Of a stretch of DNA of 64,000 bases, positions 36,630 through 46,867 are shown piece by piece. The translations under genes and the position numbers were made by a program. The notes beneath the pieces are model-generated. The model was not told the origin of the DNA. It did no database searches and saw only the letters and a program-made list of their open reading frames with translations. The stretch comes from Flavobacterium cerinum (GTDB taxonomy: Bacteria > Bacteroidota > Bacteroidia > Flavobacteriales > Flavobacteriaceae): NCBI RefSeq assembly GCF_024496085.1, contig NZ_CP101751.1, positions 2,418,001-2,482,000 of the forward strand, given 5' to 3'. The number at the start of each line of letters is the position of its first letter. The first letter of the stretch is position 1.

Positions 36630-36824
36630 TTATTGATTATCGGGCAGACTAAATACTAGTATTTGTTTACCCGTGCTGAAGTAGGTTGACTCAGTCATTG
36701 TGAGCTGTTTGAATTTTTTGAGTTTTTCGATCTGTTTTAACTTCATTGGTTGGCTCGAATACACGGGAACAAAGAAATAGTCGTCCTCAAATGTTAATTC
36801 CGGATTTTTTAATGAATTTTCCAT
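36630..36824 (-). CDS. Small uncharacterised protein
   Basis: A 64-residue protein (MENSLKNPELTFEDDYFFVP) with an acidic N-terminus and a Lys-rich middle (MKLKQIEKLKKFKQL). It starts from an ATG and lies 66 bp upstream of the 36306-36563 gene in the same direction, so the two may be co-transcribed. Function unknown. Confidence 0.5.
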   Translation of the reverse strand: MENSLKNPELTFEDDYFFVPVYSSQPMKLKQIEKLKKFKQLTMTESTYFSTGKQILVFSLPDNQ

Positions 36825-37256
36825 TATAAAATAGATTTAGGTTAATACTTGTTTTTCCTTTTTCTTTTTTTCACCCGTCTATCGAAGGTTTTGTACAATG
36901 CGGAAAAACGGAAAAAAAGAAAGCCTTTTTCCAGCATGTACTTCCGGCAATGGGGATCTATAAGTCCCAAAGGGTGGTATTGTGAAGAATGAGCAATACC
37001 ATTATGCGATCACCTTCGCCGGTACATGCTATTTTTGTTTTCCTTTTTGTCTGTTTTCGCATTGCAAAGAATGTATCGGGCGGATGATCGATTTCTGATC
37101 GAGGTAACTGTGGGGAAAATCGGAAAACAAGTACGAGCTGTTTTTCGATTCTGGAAAACACGTACAGTGGTTTGCGTATTTTTGGGTGTATATGTCCGTG
37201 TTTATAGTTAACTTATTGAAAATCAAAGGGGAAAAACACCCTTTTTTTTGAGGAAA
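36825..37256. other. Gene-free divergent region
   Basis: No credible gene. The short open frames here have atypical composition. A 7-bp inverted repeat (GGTATTG/CAATACC) lies near 36973-36998. The right edge leads into the promoter of the RHS locus. Confidence 0.4.
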
Positions 37257-37289
37257 TTTGCTTCGTATTTAAAGTTTGCCCTATGTTTG
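37257..37289 (+). promoter_or_regulatory. Bacteroidota-type promoter of the T9SS/RHS locus
   Basis: TTTG at 37257-37260 and TATGTTTG (TAnnTTTG) at 37282-37289, separated by 21 bases, fit the -33/-7 consensus of Bacteroidota housekeeping promoters. The ATG of the next gene is about 30 bp downstream. Confidence 0.6.
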
Positions 37290-37319
37290 GTCTTCAAAAC
37301 ATACAAAAAAACAATCACC

Positions 37320-38912
37320 ATGTCTTACTCATTTATGTGCAGGCTTTACTGTCTGTTCCTGCTATTGGCATGCCCGCTTCATAGCTTTTCCCAAGATATT
37401 CTATGGGAAAAATCCTATGGAGGTAAACATGCTGAGTTCCTAGCAGATGTACTTCCTACGCCCGATTATGGGTTTCTTCTTGTGGGAAGTTCACTTTCCG
37501 ATAAAAACGGGAATAAGCAAATGGCTTCGAGCGGTAATTTCGATTATTGGCTCTGGAAAATGGATGAACACGGATCGCCCGAATGGCAAAAAAGCTTCGG
37601 CGGTTCCGGTATGGATTTTTTACAGAATGTACAATTAACTTCAGATGGCGGTTTTATTCTTGGCGGAACAAGTTTATCGTCTAAAGGCGAACAGAAAAAA
37701 GAGGATAGCAGAGGGCAGCAGGATCTATGGATCATCAAACTCGATGCAAAAGGAAGTGAACAATGGCAACGTACCATTGGCGGTAGTGGACAGGAAGAAT
37801 TGGCCTGTATCCGTCGCACTAAGGACGGTGGCTATATTGTTGGTGGCTCTTCGGCTTCCGGCAAGTCGGGTGATAAAACTGAAGATAACTATGGTAATCT
37901 TGACTACTGGATAATAAAGCTTTCTTCTGATGGTAAAATCGAGTGGCAAAAGACCTATGGCGGTAAAGGACTCGATCAGTTAAGAACCGTTGAGCAGACC
38001 TTAGATGAAGGTTATATCATAGGTGGTTATTCCAATTCACCTGCTTCCGGAAATAAACAAAGCGATAACATGGGAGCCGGAGATTACTGGATTCTGAAAA
38101 CCGATAAAAATGGTCTTGTCCAATGGCAACGTACTTTAGGCGGTGACGGGGATGATAACCTAACGGCACTCATCCAATGTCAGACCGGTGGTTATTTATT
38201 GGGCGGAAGTTCCAATTCGAATCCCTCACGCGATAAAAGCAGGGCTAACGGTAAAGGAACGGATTTCTGGTTGATGCGTTTGGATCAGGACGGACAAACG
38301 ATCTGGCAGGAAACCTACAATTACGGTAAAACAGATTTGCTGACTTCCATTATTGAGAATCCCGATCATACCTTTTTAATCGGTGGTCATGCTGCTACAG
38401 AAGTGGGCGACGGAAAAAAAGACAAAAAGGACATCAACGATTATATCGCTTTAAAGATCAACGATAAAGGCGAAGAATTGTGGAGCAAAACCGTTGGTAG
38501 TGACGGAGAAGATATCCTCAGCCGATTAGTTGAAACCCGTGACGGCGGTTATCTGTTGGCCGGTACTTCTAAAGGTACTGCATCCCGTGATAAAAACGGT
38601 AGCCATGGCGGTAGTGATTTCTGGGTGGTTAAACTCAAAGATCGTTACAAAAAAGAACTTGACAAACCGGCGATCGAAGCCTTGCCGAATCCGGCACAGC
38701 AATTTACCAACATCATTGTGGACTATGACTTTGAAACTGGAACTGCATCGGTATTCGATTTAGCAGGAAGACAGCTCCAACAATTCGCAATAGGCAGCCG
38801 TACGGTACCTGTTGATTTAAGTACATATCCGGAAGGGATTTACATTGTGGAGATCCGAACCAACGTGCAAAACAACTCGGTAAAAGTTATTAAAGGCATC
38901 CAACCTAAATAA
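37320..38912 (+). CDS. Secreted repeat protein with type IX sorting domain
   Basis: A 530-residue protein with a Sec signal peptide (hydrophobic core LYCLFLLLACPLHSFSQ). It has seven ~55-residue repeats of the pattern W-x-K-x-hGG-x-G-x-D...T-x-DGG-hhhGG-S...D-hW-hhK-h, which should fold as a beta-propeller or solenoid. Residues from about 445 form a T9SS type A sorting domain (LPNPAQQFTNIIVDY...VFDLAGR...YPEGIYIVEI). I chose the ATG at 37320; an upstream TTG adds a tail in front of the signal peptide. It is 11 bp before the first RHS gene, so it probably belongs to the same unit, perhaps as a surface partner. Confidence 0.85.
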   Translation: MSYSFMCRLYCLFLLLACPLHSFSQDILWEKSYGGKHAEFLADVLPTPDYGFLLVGSSLSDKNGNKQMASSGNFDYWLWKMDEHGSPEWQKSFGGSGMDFLQNVQLTSDGGFILGGTSLSSKGEQKKEDSRGQQDLWIIKLDAKGSEQWQRTIGGSGQEELACIRRTKDGGYIVGGSSASGKSGDKTEDNYGNLDYWIIKLSSDGKIEWQKTYGGKGLDQLRTVEQTLDEGYIIGGYSNSPASGNKQSDNMGAGDYWILKTDKNGLVQWQRTLGGDGDDNLTALIQCQTGGYLLGGSSNSNPSRDKSRANGKGTDFWLMRLDQDGQTIWQETYNYGKTDLLTSIIENPDHTFLIGGHAATEVGDGKKDKKDINDYIALKINDKGEELWSKTVGSDGEDILSRLVETRDGGYLLAGTSKGTASRDKNGSHGGSDFWVVKLKDRYKKELDKPAIEALPNPAQQFTNIIVDYDFETGTASVFDLAGRQLQQFAIGSRTVPVDLSTYPEGIYIVEIRTNVQNNSVKVIKGIQPK

Positions 38913-38923
38913 GAAAAATCAAC

Positions 38924-41900
38924 ATGAAAAAAATACTATTCACTTTACTGCTTTTAGGGCTTTATGGGACAGCTATGGCACAACCCGAAAGTGCTGGCGA
39001 GATGATAAGACCCGATTTTACGCCACCATCACCTCAAGCCCATGCAATGACCAAGTTTGGAGATGTCCCGGTAAACGAATTCTCGGGAATGGTCAATGCA
39101 ACAATTCCTATCTATACTGCAAGGGTTGGAAAACTGGAAATACCAGTTTCCCTTAATTATTCTGCATCCGGCGTGAGGGTTGCCCAGACCTCCACATGGA
39201 CGGGTATCAATTGGGTACTTAATGCCGGAGGTGTGATCAGCCGTACTATTAATGATGCACCCGATGAATCGATTTCAGCAGATAAGCGATTGACGGCCGA
39301 TATGATTATTCCAAACCAGCTTGTTAACGGATCATCCCATGCCGCATTTCTAAACGGTGTTTTCTTGGGAGCACGTAAGCATTATGATTTTAAACCCGAC
39401 CTGTGGAGCTATTCTTTTGGGAACTACTCAGGAACTTTTTATCTGGATGCAGATTTTGTTCCCCAGTTTTCCAAGCTCAGTAGTAATCTAAAGATAGAAA
39501 TCGTAGGTACTGAAACCGATTTGAGACAACGTTTTCGTAACAGTCAGTCATTCTGTATCACGACCCCTGACGGGATCAAATATTATTTTGGAGGTATAGA
39601 TGCATGCGAAAGCTCTTTTATGGGTTCGCATAGGGATAACCCTTACGCTAATACCGGTTTTTATCTTACCAAGATACAACACCCCGATCATGGCATAGTG
39701 CTTTTTGAATATGAAACTGATACTGTCAACCATTCCGTATGGATGAACCAAGAGGAAAGTGTGACCATAAAAGTTTCCGAAAGCAGATTGGGGGAATTGT
39801 GTAAACGCCCCCCAACCAACGAAGAACAACATTTGATCCATAGTACGGGAATTGTAACTATGAATGGAAAATGGCTAAAGAGAATCTATAGCCCACATAC
39901 TTATCTTCAAATATTATTTAATCGAAGTCAAGGTTCTTCCGGACATTATAAATACGTTCTTGACAATATTGAAGTTAGGGAAGGAAGTACGGTTATGAAA
40001 AAGGCGGACTTGAGCTATCTGTTTCCGCAGACAAAGACTACTTCTGAACGTTTCTTTTTAACAAAGGTCGAATTTGACAAGGATCGCAATTATGGTAGTG
40101 GCCGCAAGAATGAGGAATATGCTTTGGAATACAACGACCCGTTGGGATTGCCGAACCGTAAGAGCGAGGCGAAGGATCTTTCGGGTTACTATAATGGTCA
40201 AAATGGTAACAGTACGGCACTGCCGCAAAATGACGATCTTTGGTTTAACAACTACTATCCAAACCTAGCAGATCGTACACCTGATTTTAATTACTCGGTA
40301 AAAGGAACACTTAAAAAGTTGATCTATCCAACCAAGGGATACACTTTGTTTGAGTATGAGTCGCTAAAGGCAAAAGCCTATGACAGACAGCACCGGTCAT
40401 TGACCATATGGAGGAATAATCCCGGCAAGATCCCTGCTTCAAAAACAAATGTAGCTATGCCATTGGGTGATTTTTACGCTAATCCAGATGGCACAATGGG
40501 AACCAGTGCTGCGGTTATTGATGAGCAAGTGAAAGTAAGGGTAGAGTTAACGGCCAATGCGCAGATGGGACATACCGACAGGGTAATTTTTAAGGTGGTT
40601 GATCAAACGGCAAATACAACACAGACCTTTACCATACAAATGCCTGACGGAAACGAGGAAACAGGGACGGGAGCATTTAACTATACTCGGGAGTTCAGTA
40701 TAAATGTAATAAAAGACCACATCTACACTATAGAACTTAGCAATACCTATTCATCGGTAGTCATGTTTGAGGCAACGGCCTACTTTTTCAATACAAAAGG
40801 TTTTAAGACCATTGATGAGAACGGAGGGCTACGTGTGAAGCGAACAACTGATTTCAGTGCCGAAGATAATAATGCTTATGTAAAACGATTTTATTATCAT
40901 CAGGCAAAGGACTTGCTTGTTGATCCCTATAGCTTGCTCAATTTTAAAATGAACTTTGAGTCTATCAAGGATATTTACCTAACCAAGTGTTGTAATCCAA
41001 GGTTTCCTGCTGGTTCTGACCCGGGTGGTCCGGTGTTGTTGACGCATACGGGAGATATAAGGCTGCGCACCTTTTCCTCGGGTACAGTGTTTACAGATGC
41101 ATTCAACCAGAAGTACGAATATGTGACCATTAGTTACGGAGGAGACGATTTTGAACTCGGAGGTAAGCAGAAATTTTTTAACAAGTCACACATGTACACC
41201 GACCTTCCAATCCAAGATTTAAACGATACGCCATTTCAAGATGAAAAGGCAATGTACCGGGGAAATCTCGAATCGGTCTATCACGGAACCCTGTTGTCTG
41301 AAGTCGATATAATTAAAAGGGGAGGTAAGATTTATAAGGTAAATGAGAAAATCTTCGACTATGATTATGTTCCTTATGGAAATGGAATTTCCGGTATTAT
41401 AGGAGGATATGGACGAATGAATTGTTCATATCCGGTGGATGGGGCTGAAAATCTTGATATCGTAAAATTTGAATATCTATCCAAAAAGGTAAATCTGGTT
41501 TCCACCATTGAGAAACAATTCACAATTCCAATGTCCATTACTTTAGATGCCGCTTTTGAAGCCGGTTACAAACCGGTTGTTGTCAGAACCGACTATACCT
41601 ATGGCTCGTTTGCCGGTCTGCCCTTAACGATCAGAACTAGTAGCAGTGAAAACAATGGTTATACAGAAATTCAGAATACGTATGCCGATCAGGCTAGCCA
41701 GCTATCAGGTTTGACCTCTGGTTATTTGGCTGCTTACTTAAAACTGTTGCAGATCAATAAAATAGCAGCACCAATAGAGATAAGGAGTTTCCGTACCGAG
41801 AATGGACAATCTGTTCTGACATCCAAAAAGAGAACCCTTTATAAGAACTGGGGATCTTCAGTTGATTTGGTATTGCCGGAGATCATACAGTTAGCCAAGG

Positions 41901-42313
41901 GAAGTTTGCCATTGGAAGATCGGATCATTATGCACAATTATGATAACCGGGGTAATCTGACGCTGGTCTCCAATGTAAATGGACACAAGATTCGCTATGA
42001 GTACGATCTGTATGATAATTTAAAGGCAAAGATTGAAAATTATGCAGGAACGGATACACCAATTGAAGCACCTAATGTTCCGGTGGAGGTAGAGCCGGGA
42101 GCATCAACAGATTGCAATTTAAGTTCTATGTATCCGGGTGCCTTAGTTACTTGGTTCTATTATGATACATTTCAAAGATTGCTTAGACGAACCCTTGATA
42201 GCAATTGCCGTAGCACCTATTATGAATATGACGCGCTATTACGCCTAAAGTACATTAAGGACAATTCAGGAAACATTATAGAGGAATATGACAATAATTA
42301 TAGAAACAATTAA
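38924..42313 (+). CDS. Secreted RHS/YD-repeat-type companion protein
   Basis: A 1129-residue protein with a Sec signal peptide (MKKILFTLLLLGLYGTAMAQ). It begins with the Bacteroidota RHS companion pattern FGDVPVNEFSGMVNATIPIYT and LEIPVSLNYSASGVRVAQ, and ends with YD-like repeats (RGNLTLVSNVNGHKIRYEYD, STYYEYDALLRLKYIKD). Such proteins are the TcB/RHS-shell N-terminal part, encoded apart from the toxin-bearing RHS protein, which follows one base after its stop. Together they probably form the cocoon that holds the toxin domain. No toxin domain of its own is seen. Confidence 0.85.
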   Translation: MKKILFTLLLLGLYGTAMAQPESAGEMIRPDFTPPSPQAHAMTKFGDVPVNEFSGMVNATIPIYTARVGKLEIPVSLNYSASGVRVAQTSTWTGINWVLNAGGVISRTINDAPDESISADKRLTADMIIPNQLVNGSSHAAFLNGVFLGARKHYDFKPDLWSYSFGNYSGTFYLDADFVPQFSKLSSNLKIEIVGTETDLRQRFRNSQSFCITTPDGIKYYFGGIDACESSFMGSHRDNPYANTGFYLTKIQHPDHGIVLFEYETDTVNHSVWMNQEESVTIKVSESRLGELCKRPPTNEEQHLIHSTGIVTMNGKWLKRIYSPHTYLQILFNRSQGSSGHYKYVLDNIEVREGSTVMKKADLSYLFPQTKTTSERFFLTKVEFDKDRNYGSGRKNEEYALEYNDPLGLPNRKSEAKDLSGYYNGQNGNSTALPQNDDLWFNNYYPNLADRTPDFNYSVKGTLKKLIYPTKGYTLFEYESLKAKAYDRQHRSLTIWRNNPGKIPASKTNVAMPLGDFYANPDGTMGTSAAVIDEQVKVRVELTANAQMGHTDRVIFKVVDQTANTTQTFTIQMPDGNEETGTGAFNYTREFSINVIKDHIYTIELSNTYSSVVMFEATAYFFNTKGFKTIDENGGLRVKRTTDFSAEDNNAYVKRFYYHQAKDLLVDPYSLLNFKMNFESIKDIYLTKCCNPRFPAGSDPGGPVLLTHTGDIRLRTFSSGTVFTDAFNQKYEYVTISYGGDDFELGGKQKFFNKSHMYTDLPIQDLNDTPFQDEKAMYRGNLESVYHGTLLSEVDIIKRGGKIYKVNEKIFDYDYVPYGNGISGIIGGYGRMNCSYPVDGAENLDIVKFEYLSKKVNLVSTIEKQFTIPMSITLDAAFEAGYKPVVVRTDYTYGSFAGLPLTIRTSSSENNGYTEIQNTYADQASQLSGLTSGYLAAYLKLLQINKIAAPIEIRSFRTENGQSVLTSKKRTLYKNWGSSVDLVLPEIIQLAKGSLPLEDRIIMHNYDNRGNLTLVSNVNGHKIRYEYDLYDNLKAKIENYAGTDTPIEAPNVPVEVEPGASTDCNLSSMYPGALVTWFYYDTFQRLLRRTLDSNCRSTYYEYDALLRLKYIKDNSGNIIEEYDNNYRNN

Positions 42314-42314
42314 G

Positions 42315-45300
42315 ATGCTTATGAAACGATCGGTTACATTAATTTTATTATTGCTTTCCTATTTGGCAATTGGCCAAAGTATCAATCAAAATTATTCCAA
42401 AAGAACCATATACAGGGAGGTTAATGCCGGCCGCCCGCAGAGTGATATCATGTATTATGACGGTCTTGGAAGACCGGTACAGCAGATTTCAGGTAAGCAA
42501 GGGGCGAACGGAAAGGATATCGTTCAGCACATCGAATATGAACTGGACAGACAGATAAAAGAATACCTGCCGTATGTCGCAACTTCCAACAATCAGGAAT
42601 TTAAAGATCAGGCCAAACAGGAAACTGTTAGCTATAATGCTTATTCCGGCCAAGTACCCTATCAGGAGAGTGTACTGGAAAATTCCACATTTGGGCGGCT
42701 TTTAAAACAAGGAGCGGTAGGGAATGATTGGCAAGTTTCTTCCACGGGAACTACAGACCGAACAGCTAAATACGACTATGGTACAAATAATAACGATGAG
42801 GTCAAGAACTATTTTGCCCAGACCTCATGGAATGCCAGTTCGAAACTGTATGATATAACCTTGGTTGACAGGGGATATTTTGCGGTAAACCAGTTGTATA
42901 AAACTATCGTCAAAGATGAAAATTGGGTAGGCGGTACTGATAATACTGTAGAGGAATTCCGGGACAAGGAAGGTCGTGTGGTACTGAAGCGCTCATATGG
43001 TAACGAACCGCACAATACCTATTATGTCTATGATATTTATGGAAACCTGACCTATGTCATTCCGCCTTTGGCAAATAATCCGCAAAGCCAGCTTGATGAA
43101 TTGTGTTACATGTACAAGTACGACCATCGCAACCGGTTGGTGGAAAGAAAGGTACCGGGTAAACAGTGGGAGTACCTTGTTTATGATCAGTTGGATCAGC
43201 TTGTCGCCAGCGGGCCATCTTTTCAGCCTTTCGGAGGTGTAAAGACCGGATGGTTGATTACAAAGTACGATGTACTGGGCAGACCTGCTTATACAGGTTG
43301 GTTTGATGGACTAGTCGCAACGGCATCTGGCAGAGTTCAGTTTGCACAAAACTATGCCAATGCAAGGGCTGTCGAGACCAAGGGGACACAAAATTCAATA
43401 GAAGGTATTGAAAACATTTATAGTAATAGGGTTTATCCTACTACTTCATACCGCCTTTTAAGCGTAAATTATTATGATGATTATGGTTTTTCAGGTGCAC
43501 CCAATCCATTGCCGGCGACTGTAGAAGGTCAGAGCGTTTTGCCTAAAGTTACTGGTTTGCAAACGGGAACATGGCTAAGAATTTTGGATGGTGGGCAAAC
43601 TGAGCCTGTAGGGGTTACAAGCTATACACTTTATGATGATAAGTACAATACGGTACGTCTTTTTACCGGTAACCAATACGGAGGTTATACAAGAACCGAT
43701 GGTAAGTTCAATTTTATTGGAAATCCTGAAAGTTACAGTACCTACCATAAGAGAAACTCTTCATCAAATGAATTAAAGATAGGTGACCGGTTTGTTTATA
43801 CCGAACAGGATAGGGTAAAACTACACCTTAACCAGATCAATAGTAATGCTGAGGAACTTCTCTCAAGTAACAGCTACAATGACCTTGGCCAGTTGGTACA
43901 AAAAAAAGTAGGAGGGGCAGACATTACCGGACAGATTGGTTTACAGACTGTAGATTTTAAATACAATATCAGAGGTTGGCTTACCGGAATAAATAATGAA
44001 GGGACAAACGGTCTAAGCTTGGGCGGGTCAGATCTATTTGGGCTAAAAATCAACTATAATCAAGTAACCGAAAGTAATCAGGGAGTTGTGGTGCCTGCAA
44101 GCGAGAGTATAGCAGGTCAGGTTAAACCACAGTACAACGGTAATATCTCGGAAACATTTTGGAAATCGGCCAGTGATGGTGTTGTACGTAAATACGGCTT
44201 CGCTTATGATAAACTCAGCAGGCTAACCTCTTCATTTTATCAAAAGCCGGAATCAGCAATACCGGTAACGGGCTCATACGATGAGAAGGTTTCCTATGAT
44301 AAGAACGGGAATATTACCGGTATCAGAAGAAATGGGAATCTTGACAATCCGTCCGTTAAAATTGAGATCGACCAATTGGATTATACCTATAATGGCAATA
44401 AGCTTAAAAGGGTTATCGATTTAAGTAACAATCCGGATGGTTTTAGTGATAATGCTTATGGTTCACAAGCGGATGACTATCAGTATGATCTTAACGGAAA
44501 TCTTACCAATGATGCCAATAAGCAGATTACAAGTATCACTTATAACCATTTTGACCTTCCTACAGAGATCGTTTTCAGTGCGGGAAATAAAATTAACTAT
44601 CTTTACGATGCTGGTGGAAACAAGCTACAGAAGAAAGTTACTGTAGGCTCAACGGTTTCCACAACGGATTATTTACAGGATTTTGTCTATGAGAACGGAA
44701 ATCTAAAGTACTTCTCAAATGAGGAAGGATATGTAAGTGTCAATTCCGGTACGTTCTTTAACTACGTTTACAATTATAAGGATCATTTAGGAAATGTACG
44801 ATTAAGTTGGACGTGGGAAGATAAGAGCGGAAGTCTTAGGATTATTGATGAGAACCATTATTATCCGTTTGGGCTGAAGCATACGGCATACAATACGCAG
44901 GAATATGTTTATGTTCCTTCTCTTGGTGATGCACCGGGCTATAATCGACCGGTTCTGGAACAGGTTGGGACAAGAGGTGTTGTTAGTATCTATAAGGACA
45001 AGTTCAATGGCAAGGAACTAGAAAACGATCTTGGATTAAACTATTATGCAATGGATTACCGTCAGTATGATGGTGCCATTGGAAGGTTTGTGGGCATTGA
45101 TGCCCTCGCGGGTCAGGCGGCAGATTCATCGCCATATAGTTTTGGATTTAATAATCCGGCGGTATTCAATGATCCTACAGGTTTGTGTCCGGAGTGTCCC
45201 GATCCTGCCAAGGCGAAGGAAGGAGCTACCTATACATCGACAGGAGGCGGTAATTATACCTTCAGCAATGGCCAATGGACTAGAAATGACGGACAGCTTG

Positions 45301-45935
45301 GCGATGTTGTTGTAAAGGCTAAGGTAAAGGGTAGTGCAGGTGCATCCGCTCAGAATGGGATGGCCGGTAAGCGCACCGAATCAAGATTGTTGGGGTTAAT
45401 CCAAAATCCAAATGTTGATGCTCAGGGACGTAGCCCTCTGGAGGCCTACCGCGAAAAAAGAGCTAATCCGGGATACAATGAAGGAGAGGATAAATGGGAT
45501 CGCATATTTAGACTTATAAATAATTCGCATGTCGAGCAGATGCTTGATTTCGGAAGTGGTGGCCACAATATGTTTGGTGGTTATGGACGTGCAGCACGTG
45601 CATTAACAACTACTCAAAGAATGCAGGCACATGTTGATAGAGCTAGGGGAATTGTTGATGCAGCTGGTGATGGAGCTTTTACTGATAAACAGTTTGCGGC
45701 TATTAAAATAATGCCTCGATTACGAGCAATGTTTCGAGGGAATAGAATTGATGTAATGGCTAGAGAATTTATTAGAAAAGATCCTAAATTGGGGCATTTA
45801 AAGAGTAACTATACGAAGGGGCCGGACTTTGTTGACCCCGCAACTGGAAAATGGTGGGATATGACTACGCCAAAGCAATGGCAGATGCATGTGGACAAAT
45901 ACGGACCAGGTGGAACTTTATTAAAAACAAAATAA
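42315..45935 (+). CDS. RHS-core polymorphic toxin with candidate nuclease C-terminus
   Basis: A 1206-residue protein with a signal peptide (MKRSVTLILLLLSYLAIGQ). The N-terminal part is the DUF6443-type start, the middle has YD repeats, and the RHS core ends with the conserved stretch GLNYYAMDYRQYDGAIGRF...SYGFNNP-like and the NDPTGL border near residue 955. The last ~250 residues are the variable toxin part. Its end (RGNRIDVMAREF, KGPDFVDPATGKWWDMTTP, HVDKYG) carries a G-P-D...W-W-D motif typical of PD-(D/E)xK-like toxins, so a DNase or RNase is likely. Three pentapeptide-repeat genes follow directly as likely immunity genes. The start at 42315 avoids overlap with the preceding gene. Confidence 0.85.
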   Translation: MLMKRSVTLILLLLSYLAIGQSINQNYSKRTIYREVNAGRPQSDIMYYDGLGRPVQQISGKQGANGKDIVQHIEYELDRQIKEYLPYVATSNNQEFKDQAKQETVSYNAYSGQVPYQESVLENSTFGRLLKQGAVGNDWQVSSTGTTDRTAKYDYGTNNNDEVKNYFAQTSWNASSKLYDITLVDRGYFAVNQLYKTIVKDENWVGGTDNTVEEFRDKEGRVVLKRSYGNEPHNTYYVYDIYGNLTYVIPPLANNPQSQLDELCYMYKYDHRNRLVERKVPGKQWEYLVYDQLDQLVASGPSFQPFGGVKTGWLITKYDVLGRPAYTGWFDGLVATASGRVQFAQNYANARAVETKGTQNSIEGIENIYSNRVYPTTSYRLLSVNYYDDYGFSGAPNPLPATVEGQSVLPKVTGLQTGTWLRILDGGQTEPVGVTSYTLYDDKYNTVRLFTGNQYGGYTRTDGKFNFIGNPESYSTYHKRNSSSNELKIGDRFVYTEQDRVKLHLNQINSNAEELLSSNSYNDLGQLVQKKVGGADITGQIGLQTVDFKYNIRGWLTGINNEGTNGLSLGGSDLFGLKINYNQVTESNQGVVVPASESIAGQVKPQYNGNISETFWKSASDGVVRKYGFAYDKLSRLTSSFYQKPESAIPVTGSYDEKVSYDKNGNITGIRRNGNLDNPSVKIEIDQLDYTYNGNKLKRVIDLSNNPDGFSDNAYGSQADDYQYDLNGNLTNDANKQITSITYNHFDLPTEIVFSAGNKINYLYDAGGNKLQKKVTVGSTVSTTDYLQDFVYENGNLKYFSNEEGYVSVNSGTFFNYVYNYKDHLGNVRLSWTWEDKSGSLRIIDENHYYPFGLKHTAYNTQEYVYVPSLGDAPGYNRPVLEQVGTRGVVSIYKDKFNGKELENDLGLNYYAMDYRQYDGAIGRFVGIDALAGQAADSSPYSFGFNNPAVFNDPTGLCPECPDPAKAKEGATYTSTGGGNYTFSNGQWTRNDGQLGDVVVKAKVKGSAGASAQNGMAGKRTESRLLGLIQNPNVDAQGRSPLEAYREKRANPGYNEGEDKWDRIFRLINNSHVEQMLDFGSGGHNMFGGYGRAARALTTTQRMQAHVDRARGIVDAAGDGAFTDKQFAAIKIMPRLRAMFRGNRIDVMAREFIRKDPKLGHLKSNYTKGPDFVDPATGKWWDMTTPKQWQMHVDKYGPGGTLLKTK

Positions 45936-45941
45936 AAAGAT

Positions 45942-46859
45942 ATGGCAAAAAGTGCTTTGTTCAAACGTTGGGAAGCTGATAAGGATAGTGTTACTTGTCA
46001 CGAAAAGATTGTTAAGAAACTACAATCCGGATCGATACTTTCTGAAACGGAGACACCATTTAAAGTGCTGGTTAATGGTTATTTGGATTATCGTGGGATA
46101 CATATTGGTGGTCAGACCATTAAAAAGAACAAGTTAAAGAATATTGATTTTTCAGAAAGTTATTTTGCAGGTGCTTGGATTGAAAAGTCTGAGTTTATTA
46201 ATTGCATCTTCGATAAAACCGATTTTACTGATTTTTCAGATCATGGAAATATTTTTAAAGATTCTCTTTTCCAGAATTGTAAATTTTCAAAAGCTGTTAT
46301 TGGATATGATGGGACAAAATTTGAGAACTGTATTTTTAGAAACTGTGATTTTACCAGAACAAATCATATACGGACAGAATATAATAATTGTCAGTTTTTA
46401 AACTGTAAGCTTAAAGGCTTCGATTATGGTGCATCCTCGTTTGAAGATTGTGTTTTTGAGGGCAAAGTTGAAGATGTATGGTTCAGGGGAGGGTTTCAGC
46501 ATCCAATTCAACTTTCGGAATTTGGAAAACCAAGACCTAACAAGATGAAAAATGTTTCTTTTGAGCATGCTGAGTTAATTGATCTTACGATTAGTGATAA
46601 TTGTGATTTGTCAACTGTTAAGGTGCCAGATGATGGTAATTACCTACTACTTGGAAATTGGAAGACTAGGCTTGAAAGATTAGATTTTTGTTTAGAAAGT
46701 CTTACAGATAATGATAAGATAAGGTTACAACTTTTTATAGATGTTAAAAAACGATTTACACATAATCAAGATTGGATGATTCTTAATAAGGAAGAGCTGG
46801 AGAAACGTTATGGTTTAACTGTTGCCTTAGTTATTTTCAACGAGTTGTCTCATAACTAG
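45942..46859 (+). CDS. Pentapeptide-repeat immunity protein, copy 1
   Basis: A 305-residue cytoplasmic protein with pentapeptide repeats (units such as FENCI-FRNCD-FTRTN and FEDCV-FEGKV), which form a right-handed beta-helix. A short N-terminal region (ALFKRWEADKDSV) and a C-terminal helical part flank the repeats. It begins seven bases after the RHS toxin stop. That position and the two copies following it suggest that it neutralises the toxin. Pentapeptide proteins can mimic DNA, which would suit a nuclease target; this is inference. Confidence 0.85.
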   Translation: MAKSALFKRWEADKDSVTCHEKIVKKLQSGSILSETETPFKVLVNGYLDYRGIHIGGQTIKKNKLKNIDFSESYFAGAWIEKSEFINCIFDKTDFTDFSDHGNIFKDSLFQNCKFSKAVIGYDGTKFENCIFRNCDFTRTNHIRTEYNNCQFLNCKLKGFDYGASSFEDCVFEGKVEDVWFRGGFQHPIQLSEFGKPRPNKMKNVSFEHAELIDLTISDNCDLSTVKVPDDGNYLLLGNWKTRLERLDFCLESLTDNDKIRLQLFIDVKKRFTHNQDWMILNKEELEKRYGLTVALVIFNELSHN

Positions 46860-46867
46860 ATTGACTT

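Noticed and set aside
36958..37226. Overlapping short frames on both strands
   Set aside because: They overlap each other in all directions, have unusual composition, and lie in a likely promoter region.
37248..37319. Earlier TTG start for the T9SS repeat protein
   Set aside because: It would place 24 residues before a normal signal peptide; the ATG at 37320 fits the promoter and signal better.
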